Source: Nostoc sp. CHAB 5844 (GTDB lineage Bacteria; Cyanobacteriota; Cyanobacteriia; Cyanobacteriales; Nostocaceae). Taken from it: 64,000 bases of DNA. Shown piece after piece: positions 7,450 to 16,374 of this stretch. The DNA lies in NCBI RefSeq assembly GCF_020829595.1, contig NZ_JAIVFW010000006.1, forward strand, positions 62,001-126,000, read 5' to 3'. A program made the translations under genes and the position numbers. The notes below the pieces were generated by a model that saw only the letters and a list, made by a program, of their open reading frames with translations, was not told the DNA's origin and did no database searches. Positions within the stretch are counted from its first letter, which is position 1. Every line of letters begins with the position of its first letter.

Positions 7450-9237
7450 CTATTGACAATGATAAATTTTGTACTCATAGCCGTTGACTGCTGGTAAAGA
7501 TTGAGTTTCAGTAAGACATTTTTCTGTTTCTGCTGCTATGGGTGCATGGAAATTTACTAACCACAAATCAAAAGGTTTTGGTAGCGTCTTTAAAATATTA
7601 TTGAGGGTACTAGTAGAAGTATTCGGCTCTTGGTCTTGATGAGCAAGAATGAACTGAAGTGATGGTGAAGGTGTATTTTGAATTTTCCACTCTCTAGCAA
7701 TACCCATCATTTCACCAATTTGGACATGAGTAATTTGGGTAGTCGCAATCACCGCCGGAACTTGGGATGTTTGTCTGATTAGTTGTAAGAACAAGTCAGG
7801 GCGATAGTATTTTTGATATCCTAAATTACAAATCACAGTTATCGCACTACAAAATCCCATCAGCCAAATTATTGCTACAGCTTGTTTTCCAGTAATTTTC
7901 TGATTGTTTTGGGGAGTCTGCCAACGAACTGCTAGACTTGCTCCTAATAAAAGGATGACAGCCGGAAAATAAACAAAGTTATAACGAGCGCCTCTGGTTA
8001 AATCAATTCCTAGAAAATAAGTGAAGACAAAAAATAAAGCGATCGCGCTGAGAATAATCCCCCACAAAACCTGAGTTTCTAGATGTTGGAGTTGAACTTT
8101 AATTCCCCGAATTAATATTGGTAAAAACCAAATAAAGAAAATCAACATTACCAACCCAGAAATTAAGATAATTGCTAGTTGTGGTGATTCAATTGGTAGT
8201 AAAAAAAGCATTGTCACCCAAGCAGCAAAAGCCTGAAAAAGTGGGTTTAGCCACTCAAATCCTTGACGCGGTTGTTGTATCCAATCTGTTAATTTATCAC
8301 CATAGCTATTTTGTAAAAATATAGGTAGCCAAACTATACCCGATACAGCAGTACCAATAGCAACAGCATAAATCCGCTGCCAAGGTGGAGAGAGAAAGGT
8401 GCGTTGTCTCCAAGCGAGGAAAATTAAAACTAAGGCTTCACTACACAAGGTAAGGACAAAAAAGTAATGTGTAGCAATCCCTAAAGCATTAATTCCTACC
8501 CACGTTAGTGCTGTGGTGATGGGTAACTGTATGCGATTTTGGATGTGGCGTGTAGCGATAATCAAGCAAGCTAGAGATGCAATCACCCACAAAATTGCCA
8601 GAGTGTAATGACGAGCTTCTTGTGCCAAAAAAATAGCGTATGGTGATACTGCCATAATGGCAGCGGCTATATGTGCAATCAAGCGAGAGCGAAAAGTTAG
8701 CCATCCTAAACCATAAATAGCGGGAATAGATGCCGCACCAAAAATTGCGGAGAGCGATCGCGCCCCCCATAATGAAACTAGACTTTGTTGTGTCGGAAAT
8801 AACTGCATCCACCAATGAGCTAATACAAAATAAATTGGCGGATGATTAGTTTCATGACTCAAGTGTTCCCAGACATCTTGCACAGTGGCACTTGCTTGTG
8901 GTTGCAATGGTTGTAATAAAATATCAGGTGCGATCGCTTGGTCTAAAGGCACTGGTAAAAAACTATTCCCCAAGCTAAACACTAAAGTCGAAAATTCATC
9001 AGTCCAAGGCGGCTTGGCAGTTAAATTAGTTAAACGTAAACCAAGACCAATTATCAACCAAAGCAGTAACAGCAAAAAATGAAACCAACGATTATTAGTA
9101 ATAAGATGCCAATTTTCATGCATCTGGTTTGGGGTAGAAGTTTCGTCTGCTAAAGGCACGCGGCGGTTAGCAAAGGCAGAGAAAAACATATTTGCATATT
9201 TGGAAAATTTCGATGCACTCCCAAAAAAAACTTTCAT
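7450..9237 (-). CDS. GT39-like membrane glycosyltransferase
   Basis: A 595-residue polytopic membrane protein. After the first membrane segment it has D80-E81 in PPWTDEFSTL, the acidic pair typical of GT39/PMT-type enzymes. Further on, NHPPIYFVLAHWW resembles the second conserved loop. A C-terminal soluble tail of roughly 100 residues lies beyond the last membrane helix. It probably transfers sugar from a polyprenyl-phosphate carrier outside the cytoplasm. The neighbouring GT2-GtrA fusion, upstream in the same orientation and 61 bases away, could make and flip that donor, so the two likely form a functional pair. The N-terminus is long; M39 (MHENWHLITN) is an alternative start. Confidence 0.78.
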   Translation of the reverse strand: MKVFFGSASKFSKYANMFFSAFANRRVPLADETSTPNQMHENWHLITNNRWFHFLLLLLWLIIGLGLRLTNLTAKPPWTDEFSTLVFSLGNSFLPVPLDQAIAPDILLQPLQPQASATVQDVWEHLSHETNHPPIYFVLAHWWMQLFPTQQSLVSLWGARSLSAIFGAASIPAIYGLGWLTFRSRLIAHIAAAIMAVSPYAIFLAQEARHYTLAILWVIASLACLIIATRHIQNRIQLPITTALTWVGINALGIATHYFFVLTLCSEALVLIFLAWRQRTFLSPPWQRIYAVAIGTAVSGIVWLPIFLQNSYGDKLTDWIQQPRQGFEWLNPLFQAFAAWVTMLFLLPIESPQLAIILISGLVMLIFFIWFLPILIRGIKVQLQHLETQVLWGIILSAIALFFVFTYFLGIDLTRGARYNFVYFPAVILLLGASLAVRWQTPQNNQKITGKQAVAIIWLMGFCSAITVICNLGYQKYYRPDLFLQLIRQTSQVPAVIATTQITHVQIGEMMGIAREWKIQNTPSPSLQFILAHQDQEPNTSTSTLNNILKTLPKPFDLWLVNFHAPIAAETEKCLTETQSLPAVNGYEYKIYHCQ

Positions 9238-9298
9238 AGCCGCGTCATTTACAAGTCAACTCTAGATATTCTGACTTGAATTGTCAATTTAAGTTCGC

Positions 9299-10546
9299 TT
9301 ATTTCACATCAGTTACGCGCCAACTCAGTTTTAAGTTCACCCAAAAATTCCAGACAGTCGCAACTGCGATCGCACTCAAGTTAGCAATATAACGATTAGG
9401 AATCACAAAATTAAACACCAAATTTAACACCAAAACATTTATTACTAATCCTGCCAAGCAAACAATATTGAATTTCAAAAACCGCTTCACGCGATGATGC
9501 CATTCTTGCTGCTGCATCGCCACATCAGCAAATGTCCAAGCATCATTCCACAAAAAATTGTTGAAAATTGCAATTTCACCAGCAATGATTTTACTCCGTG
9601 TCAAAGGTAAAGCCAGAGTATTCGGGTCGCTAAGTAAATACAGTATTGCCATATCCACAAATACTCCACTTAGTCCTACCAAGCCAAAGCGGAGAAATCG
9701 ACCAATTGGGAAAGCCATTTTTTGACGAGATTTTTGTCCCACCTGTTTTGTAGTCAGCCTTAAGCGTAATAAGTGATGTAAGTATTCTACATATTGCTTC
9801 CAGGTCACTTTGCTTTCACCCTCTTTGCGTTCGCAGAATACATAACCAACCTCCGCAATTTCTCCTACATTTGTCCGTCCAATCACCTCTAGGAGAATTT
9901 TGTAGCCTACGGGATTGAGTGTCACACCTGCAATACAACTGCGACGCACCATAAAATAACCACTCATCGGGTCAGAAACTCTCCCTACTACCCCCGGTAA
10001 AACAATCAAACCCAACACTTGAGCGCCACGAGACAAAAAACGTCTCATAGCACTCCAACTGCTGACACCACCACCTTCCACATGACGACTGGCTACGGCC
10101 AAATCTGCGCCCTGTTCGATACTAAGCAATAACTGTGCCAGCACTTCTGGCGGATGCTGCAAATCCCCGTCAATCACCCCTAAAACACGACCCCTAGCAA
10201 CTTGCCATCCTCGAATAACTGCTGAAGATAATCCTCGTTCTTGTTGGCGACGCATTACCCGCAAGTTGGGATACTCTGCCATCATAGATTGCGCTACTTC
10301 CCAAGTGCGGTCTGGACTATCATCGTCTACCACAATTAGCTCGTAATCTTCTGGTAGAAATTCCTCGATAAGTTCGCTTAATATCTTGATTACTTTTTCG
10401 ATGTTGTCACGCTCTTTATAAGTAGGGATGATCAGAGAAAAATAAATATTTCTACTATCTGTCCTGACATTGGCAGGTGGAAATTTCGGAATCTGCAAAT
10501 CGCCAGATGGCACTGTTAATAATGTATTAGTGTGACTGTTTCTCAT
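9299..10546 (-). CDS. GT2 polyprenyl-phosphate glycosyltransferase fused to a GtrA-family membrane domain
   Basis: The N-terminal part (about residues 30-270) is a dolichol-phosphate-mannose-synthase-like GT2 domain: IIPTYKERDNI, VVDDDSPDRT, IDGDLQHPP and SDPMSGYFMVRR. The C-terminal part (about 285-415) is a four-helix GtrA domain, FGLVGLSGVFVDMAILYLL then NFLWNDAWTF. GT2 domains of this kind charge polyprenyl phosphate with a sugar, and GtrA proteins are thought to help move the lipid-linked sugar across the membrane. The adjacent GT39-like enzyme would be the natural user. It starts at ATG, giving MRNSHTNTLLT. Length and architecture fit the known fusion. Confidence 0.85.
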   Translation of the reverse strand: MRNSHTNTLLTVPSGDLQIPKFPPANVRTDSRNIYFSLIIPTYKERDNIEKVIKILSELIEEFLPEDYELIVVDDDSPDRTWEVAQSMMAEYPNLRVMRRQQERGLSSAVIRGWQVARGRVLGVIDGDLQHPPEVLAQLLLSIEQGADLAVASRHVEGGGVSSWSAMRRFLSRGAQVLGLIVLPGVVGRVSDPMSGYFMVRRSCIAGVTLNPVGYKILLEVIGRTNVGEIAEVGYVFCERKEGESKVTWKQYVEYLHHLLRLRLTTKQVGQKSRQKMAFPIGRFLRFGLVGLSGVFVDMAILYLLSDPNTLALPLTRSKIIAGEIAIFNNFLWNDAWTFADVAMQQQEWHHRVKRFLKFNIVCLAGLVINVLVLNLVFNFVIPNRYIANLSAIAVATVWNFWVNLKLSWRVTDVK

Positions 10547-10867
10547 GGAGTTAAATCAAGTTGGGAAGACGCGATCGCATTTTAAAGTAATAATTATAGT
10601 CAAGAGTTTATTGCTATAGTTTATTAGCTAATCGTCAGAAACTAACATTTCCCAGCCACTTCACCTTTCTTGAAAAACTCATAAAGTCCATCTAGCACTG
10701 GTTCATGTGAACTACAATTAAGTTTACATGAACTAATGTATGTCATCATACCTTGCTTTTTGCAGCACAACATAGCGTCTGTACACCTTTTCAGGTAAGC
10801 TAGAACGCCGCACACTTGTCTTGAGTAGATTTTGACTAAGCAAAATTTCAGTCTAAAAGATTCGGCT
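10547..10867. other. Spacer upstream of the methyltransferase-nuclease gene
   Basis: AT-rich spacer between divergent genes. I see imperfect repeats around CATGAACTAATGTATGTCAT (10728-10747) and no convincing gene. A Cys-rich minus-strand reading over 10642-10890 overlaps the start of the next gene and is not supported. Confidence 0.45.
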
Positions 10868-12673
10868 ATGGTAGAAGCAGCACTAAACATTACTTTGGCT
10901 TCTGAGGAAATTCTGATTCAGGAGTTGGGGTTAGTAGACCAAGAGAATCCGCAAAGTTGGCAGAATAAGCTGATATTAGGTGATTGTTTAGATGCATTAA
11001 AAAAATTGCCCTCTGCCAGCGTTGATTTAATTGTCACCTCGCCTCCGTATGCTGATAGCCGAAAAAAAACTTATGGAGGAATTTCTCTAGATGAATATAC
11101 AGATTGGTTCCTGACAAGAGCTTTAGAACTAAAAAGGGTTCTCAAACCAGAAGGTTCCTTGATTCTCAATATTAAGGAGAAAGTTGTTAATGGCGAAAGA
11201 CATCCATATGTATTGCATTTAATTTTAGGAATGCAGAATCAAGGATGGTTATGGACTGAAGAATATATATGGCATAAGAAAAATAGTTATCCTGGCAAGT
11301 GGTCTAATCGCTTCCGTGATTCCTGGGAGCGTTGCTTACACTTTAACAAGCAAAAGAAATTCAAAATGTATCAGGAATCTGTCATGGTTCCTATGGGAGA
11401 TTGGGCAAAGTCGCGTCTCAAGAATTTGAGTGAAACTGATAAAAGACGCGATAACTCTAAAGTTGAAAGTGGGTTTGGGAAGAATATATCTAATTGGTTG
11501 GAGCGGAAAATGGCTTATCCAACCAATGTTTTACATTTAGCAACTGAATGTGGCAATAAAAATCATAGTGCGGCTTTTCCTAAAACGCTTCCTTCATGGT
11601 TTATCAAGCTATTTACTGATTTAAACGATGTAGTTCTTGACCCATTTGCTGGTTCAGGAACATCTTGTGTAGCTGCTAAAGAATTGGGGAGAAATTATAT
11701 AGGAATTGAGATTAAAAGAGAATATTGTGAACTGGCAGAATTGAATATTAAAACAGCAGTTGCTAATACTCAACTTGTAAAAAATAGTAACCAGTATGAT
11801 GAGGAATTAAATGTGAATGACTCAAATTATGAAATTTATCATGATTATTTGATTCAATACGTCCTTACACCTTTCTATGACAAGAGATTTGAAAAGTTGA
11901 GCAAGTTAAAGCTCAAGGGTGTGCTTAAGCGTAAAAACCCTTATTTGTTCAAAGCAAAAAATATTGAACGCGCCCAAGATTTCGTTGATAGCATCATTAC
12001 TGCCTTCCTGTCCTCACAAGAAGAGACCATCTTCGGGAATTTATTAGAAGGCTTTGCAATACATATAGCTGAAGCTCTATACGGTGGTTTTAAGTCTAAG
12101 CTCAACAGTGTTGACCTTGAGTTTAAACGGGATGAAACTTATTATATTGTCGGGATTAAATCCGGGACTAATTGGGGCAATTCTGACCAAATCAGCAAGA
12201 TGAAAGACAATTTTAAAAAAGCTAGACAGTCTTTAAAAAAACAAGGTATCACGAGTAACATCGTTGCTGTTAATGGTTGTATGTATGGCAAGGATAGTAA
12301 TCCTTTTAAGGAAGATATAGATGCTGATAAAACATACTTCAAATACGCTGGTCAAGAGTTTTGGGAATTTATCTCAGAAGATGCCAACCTTTACCAAAAA
12401 ATGATTGTTCCCATTGGCGAGGAGGCAAAGAAAAAAGACGAACTTTTCAAGTCTACTCTTGATGCAAAAGTTAATGAAATGACTCTGGAATTTATGCAGT
12501 ATTTTACTAAGAACGGGCGGATTGATTGGATTAAGCTTGTTGATTATGTTTCTAAGAAAGGTGATTTTAAATTAGAAGCTGTGTCTCAACAAATGAAATT
12601 GGAACTAGAAGATAAGGATTCAGATTTAGAAGAACCTCTGGATTTAGCAGATGCGCTAGATTTTGAGGAATAG
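10868..12673 (+). CDS. DNA methyltransferase fused to a PmeII-like type II restriction endonuclease domain
   Basis: From the ATG at 10868 the protein has 601 residues. Residues about 33-300 form a beta-class amino-methyltransferase: motif IV TSPPY (57-61) comes before the SAM-binding motif DPFAGSGTSC (from D258). SPPY is most often found in N4-cytosine enzymes, though N6-adenine use cannot be excluded. From about residue 315 the sequence changes to a domain like PmeII-family nucleases: SSQEETIFGNLLEGFA, VDLEFKRD (D416, E418), YYIVGIKSGTNWGN (K431), AVNGCMYGKDSNP and FWEFIS. Methylation and cleavage therefore appear to be in one polypeptide. A separate nuclease or specificity gene is absent. 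A TTG 36 bases upstream is a weaker start. Flanking spacers are AT-rich, which suits horizontal acquisition. Confidence 0.85.
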   Translation: MVEAALNITLASEEILIQELGLVDQENPQSWQNKLILGDCLDALKKLPSASVDLIVTSPPYADSRKKTYGGISLDEYTDWFLTRALELKRVLKPEGSLILNIKEKVVNGERHPYVLHLILGMQNQGWLWTEEYIWHKKNSYPGKWSNRFRDSWERCLHFNKQKKFKMYQESVMVPMGDWAKSRLKNLSETDKRRDNSKVESGFGKNISNWLERKMAYPTNVLHLATECGNKNHSAAFPKTLPSWFIKLFTDLNDVVLDPFAGSGTSCVAAKELGRNYIGIEIKREYCELAELNIKTAVANTQLVKNSNQYDEELNVNDSNYEIYHDYLIQYVLTPFYDKRFEKLSKLKLKGVLKRKNPYLFKAKNIERAQDFVDSIITAFLSSQEETIFGNLLEGFAIHIAEALYGGFKSKLNSVDLEFKRDETYYIVGIKSGTNWGNSDQISKMKDNFKKARQSLKKQGITSNIVAVNGCMYGKDSNPFKEDIDADKTYFKYAGQEFWEFISEDANLYQKMIVPIGEEAKKKDELFKSTLDAKVNEMTLEFMQYFTKNGRIDWIKLVDYVSKKGDFKLEAVSQQMKLELEDKDSDLEEPLDLADALDFEE

Positions 12674-13031
12674 GCAGAAAGCAAAAGGAAAGAGGGTTTT
12701 AGCTTAATTAACCTTTCTTAACATAGTTTGGTTTTTTCTCACCGACTTACTTACGTAAATCACGGGCAAAACAAATGCACCTAACGAGTAGGTGCAATGA
12801 TTAGGTAATTACAGAATTAATACTACTATGTAAAAGTAAGTAGGTAATAACTCAGGAGTTAGTCGAGTTTATCTGAATACTCAACAAATCGTTTCCGTAA
12901 ATCTACTGAATTTTTGATTAAAAGTTATAAAAGTAGTAATGATGAGTATTTTTACGATTAGTAAATTTTCTTAAGTAGAGGCTTTCCGGCCGTACCCTGC
13001 CTTAAGGCGGAGCCTACGCCTCTACAATAAT

Positions 13032-13082
13032 TTAATTTTCAAAGGTGTATTCCATTCAATGGAAAACCGCTATAAGTCGTAG
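13032..13082. repeat. 51-bp direct repeat, copy 1
   Basis: It begins TTAATTTTCAAAGGTGTATT and ends CGCTATAAGTCGTAG. It matches 13238-13288 with a single mismatch. The two copies bracket an AACCCAAC-type element, as if a composite unit had been duplicated or inserted. Confidence 0.85.
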
Positions 13083-13237
13083 GTTGGGTTGAGGAACGAA
13101 ACCCAACATCCAAAAACCTTGCTTTTGTTGGGTTTCACTGCGTTCAAACGCCACTTTGCTCAAGTCGGGAAACCCGCCTACGCAAGTGGCTCCCCAACCT
13201 ACATTTATTTTTCTATCACCAGAGTGATAGAAAAGAG

Positions 13238-13288
13238 TTAATTTTCAAAGGTGTATTCCATTCAATGGAAAACCGCTATAAATCGTAG
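13238..13288. repeat. 51-bp direct repeat, copy 2
   Basis: Second copy of the repeat at 13032-13082. It differs only at the G/A in CTATAAATCGTAG. Confidence 0.85.
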
Positions 13289-13351
13289 ACTCAGAATCTG
13301 AAGCATTCCAAATTTTTAAGATGAAGTGTCAACAACCATGCAAAAGCTAAC

Positions 13352-14092
13352 TCACTTGTTGGCGACCACAATCATTCGACGGCTATCAAGGGAAAAAGGC
13401 TCACCATCGTATCCATAACCTTCTACTTGGCTGAAGCTTGTTTGCAATAGCCAATCGCGGATTTCGGGAAAGGTAAAATTGCGAATAAAGTATTGACCAC
13501 GCCGCACTTGTCCATCCCGAATAATAATCCGCTCAGTATGAGTACAGTTAGTCAGCGCATCGTAGCGAGTGCGTGCCAGCATATAATTACCATCACGCTC
13601 CGTCACCCCCTCAGGAATAAAATCTTGTAACAAGCGGCTCAGGTTCTGAATATCGATGAGCAATTTACCACCTGCTTTGAGAGCCTGATACGCTTGGGCT
13701 AAAACTAATCTATTTTCGTTGTCATCGAAATAACCGAAGGCTGTGAAGCAGTTGATGATGCAATCAAAGCGCTCTCGAAAAGTGAGGGAACGCATATCGC
13801 CTTGAATGTACTCTACCTGAACACCACAACTTGCTGCATCTTGAATTGCTTTTTGTAAGAAGAAAGCAGTAGCATCAATTCCAGTCACATGATAACCACG
13901 AGCGGCTAACTGATTAGCAATCCGTCCATGTCCACAAGCTAAGTCTAGAATGCTCATCTCTGGTTGGAGTTCAAGCAGTCGACAAATCAGGTTAACTTCG
14001 TGTTGAGTACGTTCTGGTGTCAAGAGCGTTTCATAAAAGTAAAGATAATCTTCCTCGAATACACTGTTATTATCGAATTTATTTACAGCCAT
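13352..14092 (-). CDS. Class I SAM-dependent methyltransferase
   Basis: A 246-residue Rossmann-fold methyltransferase. Motif I is ILDLACGHGRIANQLA, followed by VTGIDATAFFLQKA (acidic residue at the end of beta 2), VEYIQGDMRSL and FDCIINCFTAFGYF. It resembles small-molecule methyltransferases of the methyltransferase-25 type; the substrate is unknown. I use the ATG giving MAVNKFDNN. A GTG 18 bases upstream would add MLIRLK and neither start has a clear ribosome-binding site. It is divergent from cofH, with about 200 bases between them. Confidence 0.78.
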   Translation of the reverse strand: MAVNKFDNNSVFEEDYLYFYETLLTPERTQHEVNLICRLLELQPEMSILDLACGHGRIANQLAARGYHVTGIDATAFFLQKAIQDAASCGVQVEYIQGDMRSLTFRERFDCIINCFTAFGYFDDNENRLVLAQAYQALKAGGKLLIDIQNLSRLLQDFIPEGVTERDGNYMLARTRYDALTNCTHTERIIIRDGQVRRGQYFIRNFTFPEIRDWLLQTSFSQVEGYGYDGEPFSLDSRRMIVVANK

Positions 14093-14293
14093 TTTTAACC
14101 GGATTAACACTCTGGCTTTACTCTGACATCATAAGTTCCCAAGTTTGTTCAATAATCAGAACCTTCTCAAAAATTTATTCTCCAGAAAGCAACCAAATAG
14201 GGCTGAATAAAAGCTATAGACTATGTGAAGAAGATATTTCAATCTTGAACGATCAACTTTTTTCACAAGAAAATTTTTAAGTTTTAGTTATTA

Positions 14294-15430
14294 ATGTTGA
14301 TAAACACTTCTGTTGAAAACATTCTTGAGCGTGCCTTAATGGGGTACGATTTAGCTCCTCAAGAGGGAGTAGTATTGTTAAAACAAACTGACCCAGAAGC
14401 GATCGCCGCTATTCGTAGCACAGCAGATCAACTCCGCTACAATCAGGTAGGCGACACTATTACTTATGTCATTAACCGCAATATTAATTTTACTAACATC
14501 TGTGAACAGCATTGTAGTTTTTGTGCTTTCCGCCGAGATGATGGTGATGCGGGTGCTTATTGGTTAGATTGGGGACAAATTTTAGAAAAGTCACAAGATG
14601 CAGTCGGGCGGGGGGCAACGGAAATCTGTATGCAGGGTGGATTAAACCCGCAAGCGCAGATTAATGGTAAATCTTTACCTTACTATCTCAAGTTAGTCGA
14701 AACCATCAAACAAGAATTTCCTCAAATCCACTTACACGCCTTCTCTCCCCAAGAAGTGCAGTTTATCGCCAGAATTGACGGACTAGATTATGCTACTGTG
14801 ATTGCGGCTTTGCGAGATGCTGGTGTTGGTTCGATGCCAGGTACAGCGGCGGAAGTGTTGGATGATGAAGTCAGAAAAGTATTGTGTCCAGAGAAGATTG
14901 ACACAGCTACTTGGATAGAAATTATCTCGACAGCGCATAAATTAGGTTTATCCACCACTAGCACCATGCTATCGGGACATATCGAAACTCCAGAACAGCA
15001 AATTGGGCATTTAGAAAAATTGCGATCGCTGCAACAAACTGCTATCAATCAAGGCTATCCTGCAAGAATTACCGAGTTTATTGTCTTACCTTTTGTCGGT
15101 CAAGAAGCGCCAAAATCTTTACGCCGTCGGGTTGGGCGCGATCAACCAATTTTAGCTGATGCGCTACTATTAGGTGCTGTCGCCCGGATTTACTTGGGTA
15201 ATTGGATTCCTAACCATCAGCCGAGTTGGGTGAAGTTGGGACTAGCTGGGGCGACAGAAGCTTTAGTTTGGGGTTGTAACGATATTGGTGGCACTTTAAT
15301 GGAAGAACATATCACCACAATGGCAGGTGCTATTGGTGGTACTTGTATGGAAGTGGAAACTTTACAAGCTGCGATCGCATCTTTAGGACGACCTTACCAA
15401 CAACGAGATACCCTCTATCAAAAAGTGTGA
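14294..15430 (+). CDS. cofH: FO synthase subunit 2 CofH (5-amino-6-(D-ribitylamino)uracil-L-tyrosine 4-hydroxyphenyl transferase)
   Basis: A 378-residue radical SAM enzyme with the CofG/CofH-type cluster motif CX3CX2C at C70, C74 and C77 (CEQHCSFC). Downstream it has [19 protein letters not shown] and [16 protein letters not shown], all characteristic of CofH. CofH joins tyrosine-derived hydroxybenzyl to the ribityl-uracil precursor; with CofG this makes the deazaflavin FO. In cyanobacteria FO/8-HDF serves as the antenna chromophore of DNA photolyases. CofG is not in this window. The length is normal. The start ATG ([11 protein letters not shown]) is preceded by AT-rich sequence without a strong Shine-Dalgarno. 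Confidence 0.92.
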   Translation: MLINTSVENILERALMGYDLAPQEGVVLLKQTDPEAIAAIRSTADQLRYNQVGDTITYVINRNINFTNICEQHCSFCAFRRDDGDAGAYWLDWGQILEKSQDAVGRGATEICMQGGLNPQAQINGKSLPYYLKLVETIKQEFPQIHLHAFSPQEVQFIARIDGLDYATVIAALRDAGVGSMPGTAAEVLDDEVRKVLCPEKIDTATWIEIISTAHKLGLSTTSTMLSGHIETPEQQIGHLEKLRSLQQTAINQGYPARITEFIVLPFVGQEAPKSLRRRVGRDQPILADALLLGAVARIYLGNWIPNHQPSWVKLGLAGATEALVWGCNDIGGTLMEEHITTMAGAIGGTCMEVETLQAAIASLGRPYQQRDTLYQKV

Positions 15431-15559
15431 AGTATTAAGTACGAAGCATAAAATTTTTTGCTGATTTTATCCTTTGTCAATCATCCTTCATCCTTCTCAT
15501 GATCCCCTAGATACCAATCCAAGATAGGATGGACGATGATTTACGTGTAGTTTCAGATA

Positions 15560-15961
15560 ATGCTTATGAAACGCTATTGGTCGCGTCTGCTCGCTTTGGT
15601 TTTGGTTTTAGCTATCGGCTTAATCGGTTGTTCTAGTCCTGATAGCTTGACGGGGGATTATCGCCAAGACACATTGACTGTAGTTAGTACCTTGAGAAAA
15701 GCCCTAGAAATAACTGAAAATTCACCAGATAAAGCAGCACTCCAGGCAGAAGCGCGTCAAAAAATTAACGATTTCTCAGCCCGCTATCAACGGGCTGGTT
15801 CTATTTCTGGTTTAAGTTCTTTTACAACCATGCGTACCGCCCTTAACTCCCTAGCGGGACACTACAGTTCTTACCCAAACCGTCCAGTTCCGCAAAAGCT
15901 GAAGACTCGTCTAGAACAGGAGTTCCAGCAGGTAGAGTCTGCACTGAAGCGTGGTGCTTAA
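15560..15961 (+). CDS. psb27: Photosystem II assembly lipoprotein Psb27
   Basis: A 133-residue protein with a lipoprotein signal peptide: basic MLMKRYWSR, hydrophobic core, and lipobox LIGC with the modified Cys at residue 24. The mature part has the Psb27 four-helix pattern DYRQDTLTVVSTLRKAL, AEARQKINDFSARYQR and SFTTMRTALNSLAGHYSSY. Psb27 binds the lumenal side of CP43 in assembly and repair forms of photosystem II. ATG 15560 and ATG 15566 are both possible starts. A hairpin lies just downstream. Confidence 0.95.
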   Translation: MLMKRYWSRLLALVLVLAIGLIGCSSPDSLTGDYRQDTLTVVSTLRKALEITENSPDKAALQAEARQKINDFSARYQRAGSISGLSSFTTMRTALNSLAGHYSSYPNRPVPQKLKTRLEQEFQQVESALKRGA

Positions 15962-16374
15962 CTATCTGTTATCTTTTTTTCAGAGTTAAGAGTCCAAGGT
16001 GATTACTTTGGACTCTGGAAACGCAAAGGTACGCAAAGTTTTTGTATTGCGGTTGAGTTAAATCTGAAGTTTATAAGAATTTACTTTAAAATCACAACTT
16101 AAAAAATCCAGCAACACTTACAGGGGTTTAGGAGTCTTCAAAAATTAGGCTTCAAAGCCCCTATTTAGACTATATAGCTGTAGTCATATTAGGTTAGGAC
16201 ATTTTGAAAGCATGAAAGCCAGGAAGAGTATACGTTTACCTCCTGCCTCACTTCGACTACGCTCAGCGACCACCTGCCTAGTTGGTGAGCGTAGCCGAAC
16301 CACTGCCTCTTGCTATAACATTTGATACACCTTAATACTCAATACCCGTGAATTTGTACATCTACCTTGCAGGT
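15962..16374. other. Spacer between psb27 and the GH10-like gene
   Basis: No gene is seen. It holds a 9-bp hairpin (AGAGTCCAA 15989-15997 with TTGGACTCT 16008-16016, no T-run afterwards), which is a weak terminator candidate for psb27. It also holds the inverted repeat TTCGACTACGCTCA/TGAGCGTAGCCGAA at 16252-16299. Confidence 0.55.
16252..16299. repeat. Inverted repeat TTCGACTACGCTCA / TGAGCGTAGCCGAA
   Basis: The 14-bp arms have one mismatch and a 20-base GC-rich loop. This is a spacer palindrome of the kind scattered through Nostoc-type genomes. Confidence 0.65.

Larger units (their letters stand above)
12674..13351. other. Repeat-filled convergent spacer after the restriction-modification gene
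   Basis: No gene is seen. It holds a GC-rich CCTACGCCTCTAC repeat near 12976-13025, two 51-bp direct repeats, a GTTGGGTT/AACCCAAC element, a palindromic GCCACTTTGC element (13150-13190) and a small hairpin (CTATCAC/GTGATAG, 13213-13230). Confidence 0.65.

Noticed and set aside
10642-10890. 82-codon Cys-rich minus-strand ORF upstream of the restriction-modification gene, considered as a controller protein
   Set aside because: No helix-turn-helix pattern, no ribosome-binding site, and it overlaps the coding start of the neighbouring gene.
14017-14280. 87-codon plus-strand ORF between the methyltransferase and cofH
   Set aside because: Mostly antisense to the methyltransferase 5' end; no conservation pattern or start signal.
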